Part shown: one piece after another, positions 1-6,069 of the stretch
Position numbering within the stretch: position 1 is the stretch's first letter
Layout: every line of letters starts with the position of its first letter
IMG/VR virus record: IMGVR_UViG_3300035703_000308
Coordinates: 1 to 31,828 of that record
Source of the DNA: a virus
Length of the DNA stretch: 31,828 bases
Reading direction: 5' to 3' (one strand)
The notes under the pieces: model-generated
The model's database searches: none
Told to the model about the DNA's origin: nothing
Seen by the model: the letters and a program-made list of their open reading frames with translations, nothing else
Translations under genes and position numbers: made by a program

Positions 1-316
1 GTATTTTTTGGGTATCCTCGAACTCGGTGGTATGTGGCATTTCCCTTAAATAAAATTCGGGTTCTTTTACTTTGTGAAGGTCAAAGGAAAATATACCTAT
101 CGGAGTGGAGTTAATATACCGAACAGGTTTGCATTTTATCAGCTTATCCCACTTCATTTTCTCGATTAAGATAGTATCATAGTGCCTATGTCTGCACTTC
201 AGTTCAATAGTTAAATTAAACTTAGGGGAGTAACCATCTCGGTAACTGAATTGGTCAGTCCTTTTCAGGTCGGGTATTACCGACTTGATTAGGTTAAAGA
301 GTATCTGCTCGTTCAT
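1..316 (-). CDS. PD-(D/E)XK nuclease-like protein, 3' end cut by the window
   Basis: This leftward gene begins with ATG at 316 and runs off the left edge, so only the first 105 residues are visible. The N-terminal part has D27, then beta-strand-like sequence ending in E38-L39-K40, then a helix with a KMKWDKL stretch at about 53-59. A D...ExK pattern followed by such a helix is typical of small PD-(D/E)XK restriction-fold or Holliday-junction-type nucleases, and later hydrophobic strands (about 70-80) fit an alpha/beta fold. The start overlaps the stop of the upstream zinc-finger gene (ATGA), so the two are translationally coupled. The nuclease assignment is inferred from this short pattern; the gene could also be a nonenzymatic relative. 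Confidence 0.55.
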   Translation of the reverse strand, partial: MNEQILFNLIKSVIPDLKRTDQFSYRDGYSPKFNLTIELKCRHRHYDTILIEKMKWDKLIKCKPVRYINSTPIGIFSFDLHKVKEPEFYLREMPHTTEFEDTQKI

Positions 317-507
317 AGGAAGTAGTGTTTCATCCAATCATCTTCTCCGCAGATAACTCCTATCCATCCATCGGGATTACTATTCCTTCTTTCTTTTGCT
401 TTTGCTTTCTCGCATTGAATACAATGGGGAGAGTAGTAGTTACCACTCTTGATAAAGTAAAAATCTCCTGAGTGTTTAGTCTGCTTACAGATAGTACATT
501 TTTTCAT
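313..507 (-). CDS. Small zinc-finger protein (two CxxC pairs)
   Basis: A 64-residue protein with C4-x2-C7 near the N-terminus and C29-x2-C32 about 21 residues later, a spacing able to hold one zinc ion. A lysine/arginine-rich helix (about 33-42) follows, and the C-terminus is W/D-rich. Such mini zinc fingers often sit next to HNH or other nucleases in phage early regions and may bind nucleic acid or a partner protein. Both ends share ATGA overlaps with neighbours, placing it firmly in the early operon. No specific function can be assigned. Confidence 0.6.
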   Translation of the reverse strand: MKKCTICKQTKHSGDFYFIKSGNYYSPHCIQCEKAKAKERRNSNPDGWIGVICGEDDWMKHYFL

Positions 508-776
508 TTGGTTAAATTATAGATGATTAAAAGAATGTCCGCTAAGTTCTGAGCCTCTTTGCCTTCGTAGTATTTGTATGCGTAAGGCTTGAAGTTTATT
601 TGCTCTTGATCCATTTCTTGATACGCTCCTTCTTTCTTGTAGGCTGCTATTATTGATTCACAGACTGTACGTATAGACTTAAACTTCCTATACGTATTAA
701 GGAAGTTCCTTCCATCTTTTTGATACTCGTTAGCGTAGTAGAAACTAAGGTTAATTAGATGCTGCTCGTATGTCAT
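504..776 (-). CDS. Hypothetical early protein
   Basis: A 90-residue protein of unknown function that appears mainly helical, with many tyrosines and charged residues. The frame is open further upstream, to 887. I chose ATG 776 because it makes an ATGA overlap with the stop of the preceding gene, like nearly all junctions here, whereas the longer form would overlap that gene by 115 bases with low-complexity basic sequence. The protein starts MTYEQHLINL. No catalytic motif, signal peptide or membrane segment is visible. Confidence 0.6.
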   Translation of the reverse strand: MTYEQHLINLSFYYANEYQKDGRNFLNTYRKFKSIRTVCESIIAAYKKEGAYQEMDQEQINFKPYAYKYYEGKEAQNLADILLIIYNLTK

Positions 777-1309
777 AGCGTATAGATTAAACTTACTCCG
801 TTTACTTTGCAAGCCTTGAAGTAATCTCCTACTGCGGTTTGTTTTGCATATGGAACGTGATAGTTCTTCGCTATGTAAGGAGTACAAGAATCTCTGTCTA
901 TACGTTGGTCAAGGCTTAACCTGTCGTAGATGTCAGGATGAAATAGAGTTACATCTCCGTTATTCAAATAGCTTACATAAGCCTTATTCGTTTCTCTCAT
1001 CCATTGCTCAGGACTTGTAGGATATCCGATGTCGGTTATTTGTAGACTCGGATTAACGAGAGGCTGATTCAGGTATCTATCGCTTTGCGAGTTATTATTA
1101 GTAAACTTACTAATCCAATTTAGTAAAGTGCGTGGATCAAGAGAATAGTAATCTCCGTAGTCTCCGCAGATACCATTCTCGAAGCACTCTATTACTTGCT
1201 TCATTGTTAGTTCTGGATAGCGAGTTCTGATTTTACGGATAACTAAATCCTCGGTCTCTTCGCTTACTTGCTTAAATGTTCTTAGATAGTCAAAGGCTGC
1301 GTTACTCAT
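773..1309 (-). CDS. Conserved-looking hypothetical phage protein
   Basis: A protein of about 178 residues of unknown function. A helical N-terminal half leads into a CGDYGDYYSLDPRTLLNWI segment, a pattern I associate with hypothetical proteins of Bacteroidetes phage replication modules. The C-terminal half is richer in proline, tyrosine and asparagine. The start is ambiguous: ATG 1309 gives an 8-base overlap with the upstream gene and ATG 1324 gives 23 bases. I prefer 1309 because short overlaps are the rule here. Its place beside replisome-organizer-like and DnaA-like genes suggests a replication or regulatory role, but no motif proves this. Confidence 0.6.
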   Translation of the reverse strand: MSNAAFDYLRTFKQVSEETEDLVIRKIRTRYPELTMKQVIECFENGICGDYGDYYSLDPRTLLNWISKFTNNNSQSDRYLNQPLVNPSLQITDIGYPTSPEQWMRETNKAYVSYLNNGDVTLFHPDIYDRLSLDQRIDRDSCTPYIAKNYHVPYAKQTAVGDYFKACKVNGVSLIYTL

Positions 1310-1547
1310 TTGTGTAAATTTCATTATAATAACAATCACCTAAAGTTAAATCGGTTTTCCCAATTCTATTAAAGCATATAGGATGAATAATAAGTGGATT
1401 TTGAGCATCATTTATTGCATTAACTATCTGCTCTTTCTCCATTGCTTTGGCTTGTTCTGCTATTCCATCAATATCGAAGCCTCTTAATCTCAAATTTGGG
1501 TCTTTTTTTATTTGCTCAACCAACCATTCTATTGCTGTTTGTTTCAT
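1302..1547 (-). CDS. Small hypothetical protein, related in pattern to the gene at 2157-2396
   Basis: An 81-residue protein starting MKQTAIEWLVEQI, with a central AKAMEKEQIVNAINDAQ helix and a tyrosine-rich YYNEIYTNE tail. A similar order (MRQT start, then L-x-x-EQEQL-x-x-A-W-N-D-G) occurs in the protein encoded at 2157-2396, so the two look like paralogs flanking the replisome-organizer-like gene. The coding sequence is more AT-rich than its neighbours. It is coupled through an ATGA overlap to the upstream gene. Function unknown. Confidence 0.6.
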   Translation of the reverse strand: MKQTAIEWLVEQIKKDPNLRLRGFDIDGIAEQAKAMEKEQIVNAINDAQNPLIIHPICFNRIGKTDLTLGDCYYNEIYTNE

Positions 1548-2164
1548 AGTTCAGTAAATTTTCGGTTTTGAATTTCGTTTAGTTTCTCTTTAATTGATTC
1601 GCTGCGAACTTTAGATTCAGGTTTGATTCGGTTCAGCCAGGTGCTTACAGATGCTCTCCAGGACTTCATTTTATTTCTGCCTATCATCCATCCATTGGAC
1701 TCGTAGTAGTTAATGAATTTCTCTGCTTCTATTTTACACTTTTGAGCATCGCTTAACTTCTCCTTCATTTCGTTGTAGACATCTGTATAACTCGGTGCGT
1801 TAAAGCTCTGAGATACTTTCTTAACTTCGATAGGTAGGTTATACTTCTCAAGAATCGAAATCACTTTAGCGTGAATCGGACTCGTAGGATTTAACTTCCC
1901 TCCGTATTGAAAGTCTATAAATCCCTTGCAGAGAATCTTTCCATCGGATAGCTTCTCGAACTGCTCGCCATCATCGACTAAGAGTAGATCATCTTCATCT
2001 ACTTGCTCTCCGATATAAACGGAAGCGAGAGTATAATTAGGATGCCATAGACCTGCGATATCGCATTTATCTCGAACGTACTTTACAAAGCATTTCATCT
2101 TAGGGGATAGAGACATAAACCAAGCCTTATCCCATATCTCGGTATCGGTAAATCGTTTAGCCAT
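1544..2164 (-). CDS. Replisome-organizer-like replication initiation protein
   Basis: A 206-residue protein starting MAKRFTDTEIWDKAWF, followed by a helical LSPKMKCFVKYVRDKCDIAGLW segment that resembles the N-terminal winged-helix region of phage replisome organizers. The C-terminal part has a long charged helix and an NGWMIGRNKMKSWRASVSTW stretch, resembling the DnaD/DnaT-like end that contacts the host helicase loader. ATG 2164 gives the typical family start and an 8-base overlap; upstream in-frame starts only add basic residues. The likely role is origin binding or helicase recruitment, together with the DnaA-like protein just upstream. The assignment is by pattern only. Confidence 0.65.
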   Translation of the reverse strand: MAKRFTDTEIWDKAWFMSLSPKMKCFVKYVRDKCDIAGLWHPNYTLASVYIGEQVDEDDLLLVDDGEQFEKLSDGKILCKGFIDFQYGGKLNPTSPIHAKVISILEKYNLPIEVKKVSQSFNAPSYTDVYNEMKEKLSDAQKCKIEAEKFINYYESNGWMIGRNKMKSWRASVSTWLNRIKPESKVRSESIKEKLNEIQNRKFTEL

Positions 2165-2396
2165 TTTTTTCATTTTGGTATTGTTCAAAGGTAGAAAAAC
2201 TATTCGTAACTATATCTTGATGAGCTTTTTTATATCCATCATTCCAAGCCTCTTTTAATTGTTCTTGCTCAAGACTTAAAGCGGTTTTCAAAATATACTC
2301 AACATCTTTAACTGAATCATCTAAAGATTTTATATCTGCGGATGAATGTATATTAGTTAATTCACTAAGCATCCAAGTACATATAGTTTGTCTCAT
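2157..2396 (-). CDS. Small hypothetical protein, likely paralog of the gene at 1302-1547
   Basis: A 79-residue, largely helical and acidic protein with a central SLEQEQLKEAWNDGYKKAH segment. It shares the general layout of the protein at 1302-1547 and lies on the other side of the replisome-organizer-like gene. It overlaps the gene before it by ATGA and the gene after it by 8 bases. The DNA is AT-rich compared with the adjoining replication genes. No motif indicates an activity. Confidence 0.55.
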   Translation of the reverse strand: MRQTICTWMLSELTNIHSSADIKSLDDSVKDVEYILKTALSLEQEQLKEAWNDGYKKAHQDIVTNSFSTFEQYQNEKNG

Positions 2397-2791
2397 ACGT
2401 TTGATTTAGGTACTACAATAAAGTTCTTATATGGCACTCTCTGTATCTTAATGTGCGGTGGATATTCTTTAGCTACTTCCAGAAGATTGTTATAGTAACT
2501 CATAAAGACTATATCATTATTCTTAATGTAGTTCTTTATTTTGGTGTAGTGATAGCTTATTACGGAGTGGTCGTTATATCCGATAAGCCTTGCTATTTGA
2601 GTTAAAGTTACAGGGTAATTATGATATATGTAATGTCCGAGAGCCATTCGCATAGTTGATAGACTTACTGCTCCGACCACTTTTCTTTTCTTACCTCCAG
2701 ATGTTACGAATAAATCTTTGCGAGTGATTCCATAGGACTCGCAGTATTTATCTACGAGTTCGATTAGTTGTTTAGTTTGTTCTTGATTCAT
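2393..2791 (-). CDS. DnaA domain IV-like DNA-binding protein
   Basis: A 132-residue protein whose middle resembles the C-terminal DNA-binding domain of the bacterial initiator DnaA. A helix (about 43-58) is followed by TLTQIARLIGYNDHSVISY, with DHS at 74-76 matching the DHST-type signature of the DnaA box-reading helix, then a long basic helix with KIKNYIK. There is no AAA+ ATPase, so it is a stand-alone domain IV-like protein. It may recognise DnaA-box-like sites in the phage origin or compete with host DnaA; both roles are inferred. Its start overlaps the end of the methyltransferase gene by 20 bases. Confidence 0.7.
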   Translation of the reverse strand: MNQEQTKQLIELVDKYCESYGITRKDLFVTSGGKKRKVVGAVSLSTMRMALGHYIYHNYPVTLTQIARLIGYNDHSVISYHYTKIKNYIKNNDIVFMSYYNNLLEVAKEYPPHIKIQRVPYKNFIVVPKSNV

Positions 2792-3791
2792 ATTGTTGTA
2801 TTGTTTTGAAAATTTGTAAAGCTACTTGTGGTACTATTGCATTGCCTCCTGCTTTGATTGATTCTTTTCGCCATTTAGAAAAGGTAATTCCGTCCAATCT
2901 GTCGGAAAGCCCATCATTTCCAGTACAAAGTGGGGAGACAGATGGGAACGAGTCCCATTTATTCCGTTCAAAACTGAATTCAAATCGCTGTCCCCTTTCC
3001 AATTCTCGGATGGCCATTTTGGAACACAATCCGATGCTCTCGGTGTTGGTAGTATTCCCATTGCCATTGCTCTCGTTAATGTCACCGAGTGCATTGAACC
3101 CTCTTTGACTTGACTCGATTTCATCTCCGCAGTGGCATTTGTAGAGTCCATTGTTGTTGGAGTTGGAAGTAATCCCCTGAATTGAAGTGTCGCATATAAA
3201 TTGCTGTTCCCCTTTATTCCCGATTCCCTTATCGGTTTCGCTACTCCATCCTTGCTTATATGGATTTGATTGTTGCATTGTTGTTCTCCTATCGCCGAAG
3301 CTGTTGGAGTGGGCAACAAACCATACCCGATCCCTTCGATGGGGAGCATTGACGGCTGCAGCTGGCAATACATACGGGAAAACTTCGTACCCTTCAGCTT
3401 CCAGGTCAGCTTGCACTTCGTGGAAAACCAATCCTCCTGACCAATTAACAAGGCCGAGAACGTTCTCGCCAACGACCCAACGGGGCTTAACTTCTCTAAT
3501 GCATCTAAGCATTTCTGGCCAGAGATGTCTCTCATCTTCTTTGCCTTTTCGTTTCCCTGCCATTGAGTAGGGTTGGCAAGGGAATCCTCCTGTGAGAATG
3601 TCAATTCGGTTTGCATATTTTGTAAAATCGGTTTTAGTTATATCGTGAAAAGATTCAGCATTCGGCCAATAATGTTTCAATACTTTTTGACCAAACTCAT
3701 TCCATTCACAATGAAATTTGTTTTCCCACCCCATCCATTCAGCAGCCAGGTCGAAGCCTCCTATACCTGAGAACAGTGATCCGTGAGTCAT
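2772..3791 (-). CDS. dcm: DNA cytosine-5 methyltransferase
   Basis: A 339-residue C5-cytosine methyltransferase that transfers a methyl group from S-adenosylmethionine to cytosine in DNA. Visible motifs are SLFSGIGGFDLA (5-16, cofactor), GGFPCQPYS (68-76, catalytic C72), GENV (108-111), HRRDRVWF (151-158) and a C-terminal GGNAIVPQ (315-322). The region 160-300, normally holding target recognition, is rich in Ser, Asn, Thr and Gly with repeated HSNS/SNSN/TNTES-like segments. That part is read in another frame by the nested gene at 2834-3616. The likely role is protection from host restriction or methylation signalling. No matching restriction enzyme is seen. The start forms an ATGA overlap with ninG. 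Confidence 0.93.
   Translation of the reverse strand: MTHGSLFSGIGGFDLAAEWMGWENKFHCEWNEFGQKVLKHYWPNAESFHDITKTDFTKYANRIDILTGGFPCQPYSMAGKRKGKEDERHLWPEMLRCIREVKPRWVVGENVLGLVNWSGGLVFHEVQADLEAEGYEVFPYVLPAAAVNAPHRRDRVWFVAHSNSFGDRRTTMQQSNPYKQGWSSETDKGIGNKGEQQFICDTSIQGITSNSNNNGLYKCHCGDEIESSQRGFNALGDINESNGNGNTTNTESIGLCSKMAIRELERGQRFEFSFERNKWDSFPSVSPLCTGNDGLSDRLDGITFSKWRKESIKAGGNAIVPQVALQIFKTIQQYESRTN
2834..3616 (-). CDS. Nested overlapping gene: LPTP-repeat, methyltransferase-associated protein
   Basis: A 260-residue open frame lying wholly inside the methyltransferase gene, same strand, other frame. It looks like a real protein. The N-terminal half has SPVGSLARTFSALLIGQEDW and STKCKLTWKLKGTKFSRMY segments (about 44-82). 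Three LPTP repeats follow at 101, 150 and 189 (LLPTPTAS, LLPTPTTMDS, ILPTPRASD), and the end has LSPHFVLEMMGFPTDWTEL (226-244). I recognise this architecture from database proteins that accompany phage cytosine methyltransferases. Each LPTP copy is read by the methyltransferase as AHSNS, TSNSN or TNTES. Function is unknown; a partner or specificity role is possible. It would start at ATG 3616 by internal initiation, and whether it is translated cannot be told from sequence alone. Confidence 0.6.
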   Translation of the reverse strand: MQTELTFSQEDSLANPTQWQGNEKAKKMRDISGQKCLDALEKLSPVGSLARTFSALLIGQEDWFSTKCKLTWKLKGTKFSRMYCQLQPSMLPIEGIGYGLLPTPTASAIGEQQCNNQIHISKDGVAKPIRESGIKGNSNLYATLQFRGLLPTPTTMDSTNATAEMKSSQVKEGSMHSVTLTRAMAMGILPTPRASDCVPKWPSENWKGDSDLNSVLNGINGTRSHLSPHFVLEMMGFPTDWTELPFLNGEKNQSKQEAMQ

Positions 3792-4180
3792 TTGTAGTAG
3801 TTTATTATTTCTTCAAGTTCGCTTCGTGTCCATTTCTTTAATGGATTCTCCAAAGCATATTCTTCTAATTCCTTTACGAACTCTTCTCCATATCTCGATA
3901 CAAGTCCTAAGCGGTATCTAATAAGATTACCTGATAGAAACATATTGCATCTAATACATTGACCATTCGTGTTGTAGTATGCTAACGAATCTGGGAGACC
4001 GAATCTTAGTCCGCTATGTTGACCTTGTGAATGATAGTGTCCTGCTTGCTGAACCTCTGCTCCGCAAGAAATACACCCGAAGTCTTTATCTCTTTCTCGA
4101 ACGTGTGCGTTGAACTTTTCCTGTGCTTTCTTTAATAGCTTCGGGAGAGGGGTTAACTTTTTCTTCGGAGAGTTTTTCAT
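3788..4180 (-). CDS. ninG: NinG-like recombination protein
   Basis: A 130-residue protein like lambda NinG (Rap), a recombination nuclease that acts on branched DNA. A basic N-terminus with LTPLPKLLKKAQEKFNAHVRERD leads to a CISCG zinc-ligand pair, then QAGHYHSQG, a Y-x-x-x-N-x-QC-x-x-CN segment and a C-terminal helix rich in acidic residues. The C-x2-C and C-x2-C pairs with the GHY histidines fit an HNH-like zinc fold. ATG 4180 is chosen because the in-frame codon at 4189 is TTG. The gene overlaps its upstream neighbour by 95 bases, unusually long for this operon. With ERF it suggests phage-encoded recombination. Confidence 0.8.
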   Translation of the reverse strand: MKNSPKKKLTPLPKLLKKAQEKFNAHVRERDKDFGCISCGAEVQQAGHYHSQGQHSGLRFGLPDSLAYYNTNGQCIRCNMFLSGNLIRYRLGLVSRYGEEFVKELEEYALENPLKKWTRSELEEIINYYK

Positions 4181-4316
4181 AGCGTACAAAGAAACGGTTT
4201 CCGTGATTGTTTACAAAACATAAGTCGAGGTCTTTTCTGATTACTTCTACCTTATCGCCTTTGCGACCATAGACTATCCGAGAAGCTGCTCCTATTATGT
4301 CTTCAGTTAGATACAT
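4086..4316 (-). CDS. Small basic early protein, possible SH3-like fold
   Basis: A 76-residue protein starting MYLTEDIIGAASRIVYGRKGDKVEVI and continuing with FVNNHGNRFFVRYEKLSEE. The alternation of beta-strand-like segments around GRKGDKVEVI and NRFFVRYEKL resembles short KOW/SH3-like phage proteins that I know only as hypotheticals. The last 30 residues are basic and lie over the 5' end of ninG in another frame, so the tail may be under little selection of its own. Its start overlaps the upstream stop by one base (TAATG). Function unknown. Confidence 0.6.
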   Translation of the reverse strand: MYLTEDIIGAASRIVYGRKGDKVEVIRKDLDLCFVNNHGNRFFVRYEKLSEEKVNPSPEAIKESTGKVQRTRSRKR

Positions 4317-4549
4317 TAGAAAGGTAAATCAGATTTCTTTTCTTTCGGCTCATAGGTATCAACTGAGACCTGGACATCTTTACCGAACTTATCTGGCTCT
4401 CCGAGTAGATTGATGTTTAGCTTAATGAACTTTGATCCATTGTACTCTTGGATGTAATCCTTAATCTTGTCAGGATTGATAGTAATTTGCAGCCAAGTGT
4501 CGTTCTTTTTTTTACCGCTTCCGCAGTAGATTTTTGTTTTCTTTTCCAT
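4316..4549 (-). CDS. Small beta-rich protein with SSB-like acidic tail
   Basis: A 77-residue protein with strand-like segments (TWLQITINPDKI, GSKFIKLNINLL, KDVQVSVDTYEP) and a final KKSDLPF. A terminal D-x-P-F/DLPF tip is the hallmark by which single-stranded DNA-binding proteins recruit replication and recombination partners. No classic OB-fold signature is obvious at this length, so it may be a minimal or divergent ssDNA-binding protein, or a partner using the same peptide. Lying between ninG and ERF, it fits a recombination set. The start is preceded by a nine-A leader instead of a Shine-Dalgarno. Confidence 0.65.
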   Translation of the reverse strand: MEKKTKIYCGSGKKKNDTWLQITINPDKIKDYIQEYNGSKFIKLNINLLGEPDKFGKDVQVSVDTYEPKEKKSDLPF

Positions 4550-4560
4550 TTTTTTTTGTT

Positions 4561-4785
4561 TTATGCTTTAGTTAAAATATAAACTTCATAATTATCGTTG
4601 TCCGAGTTTTTATTAAGATAAAAATTTAGATTCTCTGTTTGATTAAATTCAGCTTCTTTGTTATTATCATATAAAACTCCAAAATTTACTTCTGCATCTT
4701 GATCTAATTTACTAAGTATTAAAATTAAATCCTTAATGTAAAAAGATGGTTTACCAACAATTTGATGTAGTACGTTTAATTCCAT
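4561..4785 (-). CDS. Small hypothetical AT-rich gene
   Basis: A 74-residue protein of unknown function. A hydrophobic helix (IKDLILILSKL, about 17-27) is followed by DQDAEVNFGVLYDNN and a C-terminal strand YEVYILT, a pattern seen in small phage proteins with one helix packed on a sheet. The DNA is distinctly more AT-rich than ERF or the methyltransferase. It is the first gene downstream of the terminator at 4805-4831 on this strand, so expression must come from read-through or from a promoter I could not identify. Confidence 0.55.
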   Translation of the reverse strand: MELNVLHQIVGKPSFYIKDLILILSKLDQDAEVNFGVLYDNNKEAEFNQTENLNFYLNKNSDNDNYEVYILTKA

Positions 4786-4804
4786 AACATTTAATTTGAT
4801 AGTT

Positions 4805-4831
4805 AAAAAAATGGGGGGACTTTCACCCCCC
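4805..4831 (-). terminator. Intrinsic terminator, leftward
   Basis: On the minus strand six G (4831-4826), a seven-base loop and six C (4818-4813) are followed by A and seven T (4811-4805). This is a textbook rho-independent terminator, directly after the 49-residue gene at 4839-4988. It would reduce expression of the left half of the early arm, including replication genes, unless antiterminated. Confidence 0.8.
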
Positions 4832-4838
4832 TGTAGGG

Positions 4839-4988
4839 TTAACGGTACTTCGCTCGGAATTCAAGAGCAGCTTTCTTCGTGGCGAAGTTTTTAGAAATCT
4901 GCTTTCCTTTGACTTTCAGACGTACTCGGTATGAGTTACCATCTTTTGAGATGTTTGCAGCTACGCTGCGATACGTGGTTGTTGCCAT
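4839..4988 (-). CDS. Arm-type (AP2/integrase N-terminal-like) DNA-binding mini-protein
   Basis: A 49-residue protein that starts MATTTYRSVAANISKDGNSY and continues RVRLKVKGKQISKNFATKKA. The order of three short strands (the first around residues 8-13, then YRVRLKVKG and KQISKNFATK) followed by a helix (AALEFRAKYR) is that of arm-type DNA-binding domains of tyrosine integrases and AP2-like domains. It has no catalytic part, so it is a free-standing domain. It is strongly basic, suggesting DNA binding, perhaps for chromatin-like or regulatory use. A strong terminator follows at once. Confidence 0.7.
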   Translation of the reverse strand: MATTTYRSVAANISKDGNSYRVRLKVKGKQISKNFATKKAALEFRAKYR

Positions 4989-5014
4989 AGTTTAGGCTTT
5001 AGGGGTTAAGAAAA

Positions 5015-5284
5015 TCAGTAAATATCTTCATCTTCTGATAGGATTTCATCCCAATCAAGTTCGTAAGCTTCTTTCAAAATTCGTTTAGCGAGGTCAGAAT
5101 CTTTATCGACTCCGTTCCAATCCAGAACATCTAATCGGAAAAATCCTTGATGCGGTATGTGGTGAAGGCTTGCAGGTTCGGAATCTTCCCAATCTACTTC
5201 TACAAATAAATCGTAATGAGTGCATACTTCTGTTCCATCTTCTTGCTCATCCCATAGTTCGACTGTAATGTTTAGCTTTCTCAT
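5015..5284 (-). CDS. Acidic hypothetical protein
   Basis: An 89-residue strongly acidic protein. The N-terminal part has strands (LNITVELWDEQEDG, THYDLFVEVDW), the middle has HHIPHQGFFRLDVLDWNGVD, and the end is DWDEILSEDEDIY. High Asp/Glu content can indicate DNA mimicry or a partner-binding protein, but many phage early proteins are acidic and no motif supports a precise role. The start has an ATGA overlap with the ERF stop, so it is expressed with ERF. Confidence 0.55.
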   Translation of the reverse strand: MRKLNITVELWDEQEDGTEVCTHYDLFVEVDWEDSEPASLHHIPHQGFFRLDVLDWNGVDKDSDLAKRILKEAYELDWDEILSEDEDIY

Positions 5285-5877
5285 TTTAGTTTTTTGATGT
5301 GGTTAGATATTTCTTTTTGAGTAGGGTTAGTAACCTGGTCTAAAGGTAACTGCAAATCCTCTAAGCGAAACTGAATCTTCTGATAAGTTTCGTAGTTAAC
5401 GCACTTCTCGATAGATTCAAAAGCTGACTCTCTCTGCTCTTCGGTTAAAGTAGTGTTGAATACTAAGTTACGTAGTATCTGCTTCTCAGCATCGGTAGGT
5501 ACTTCGTGCTTATTTGTTGCATCAGAATCGGCAGTATCATCGATGGCGAAGAGACCATTCAAAGCATATTTCCGAGCATAGCTCGAGGATGCCCCAGAAA
5601 TTTGACTGCCATCCATTCCTTTCTTTTGATCTTCTTCTCTGGCATAAGCTACGGACTCATAGGTCTCAGTTCCGTTAGAAATGCGTGCGGTTGATTTAAT
5701 GTAAAATCGGTTTCCAATAAATACTACCTCATCGGTGAGCGTGAGGTAGAATCCGAGCGGATTGATTACAGGTTTAACGGCTTCTACGATATCCTCGCAA
5801 GAGCGATACTTGTACTTACCGAAGGAGTTAAACTGTCCTTTCGGTGCTTTAATTAGTGATTGAATTTTTGCTAACAT
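5281..5877 (-). CDS. erf: ERF-family single-strand annealing protein
   Basis: A 198-residue ERF-superfamily recombinase, which anneals complementary single strands during phage recombination and genome circularisation. The start MLAKIQSLIKAPKGQFNSFG and following KYKYRSCEDIVEAVKP (about 21-36) are typical, and the diagnostic segment GASSSYARKYALNGLFAIDD lies at about 95-114. The tail (about 120-198) is variable and helical. The frame is open upstream to a TTG at 5919, but ATG 5877, next to a TACCTAT element that also precedes the next gene, gives the family-like N-terminus. It probably works with NinG and the SSB-tailed protein. Confidence 0.88.
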   Translation of the reverse strand: MLAKIQSLIKAPKGQFNSFGKYKYRSCEDIVEAVKPVINPLGFYLTLTDEVVFIGNRFYIKSTARISNGTETYESVAYAREEDQKKGMDGSQISGASSSYARKYALNGLFAIDDTADSDATNKHEVPTDAEKQILRNLVFNTTLTEEQRESAFESIEKCVNYETYQKIQFRLEDLQLPLDQVTNPTQKEISNHIKKLK

Positions 5878-5891
5878 ATAGGTATTTTTTA

Positions 5892-6050
5892 TTAATTTGA
5901 TTCTTTTTGAATTAGCCAATCATAGAAAATATCTGCAATACCTAAAGCAGTTGCAGAATTAAATCCTGCACCGAAAATTACTGCTAATGATAAAGCTAAT
6001 TGTCTATCAGATAAATTATTTAATGGCATTGATATTGTTTGCTTTTGCAT
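5892..6050 (-). CDS. Small membrane-type protein
   Basis: A 52-residue protein starting MQKQTISMPLNNL, with a nonpolar LALSLAVIFGAGFNSATALGI segment (about 17-37) that could span the membrane, and a short DIFYDWLIQKESN tail. ATG 6050 is preceded by CTACCTAT, almost the same element as before ERF; the longer frame starts at GTG 6119 inside a hairpin and is rejected. It lies between the terminator-like hairpin at 6070-6123 and ERF. Function unknown. Confidence 0.5.
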   Translation of the reverse strand: MQKQTISMPLNNLSDRQLALSLAVIFGAGFNSATALGIADIFYDWLIQKESN

Positions 6051-6069
6051 ATAGGTAGATTGATATTTG

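Noticed and set aside
777-887. Upstream extension of the gene at 504-776
   Set aside because: It would overlap the preceding gene by 115 bases with basic low-complexity sequence; the ATG at 776 gives the normal ATGA junction.
2806-3770. Plus-strand open frames opposite the methyltransferase (2806-3108, 3187-3570, 3573-3770)
   Set aside because: They run against the operon, show no recognisable motif and have cysteine/serine/proline-rich sequence typical of antisense shadows.
5878-5919. Upstream extension of ERF to a TTG
   Set aside because: It adds residues not typical of the family; ATG 5877 gives the expected N-terminus.
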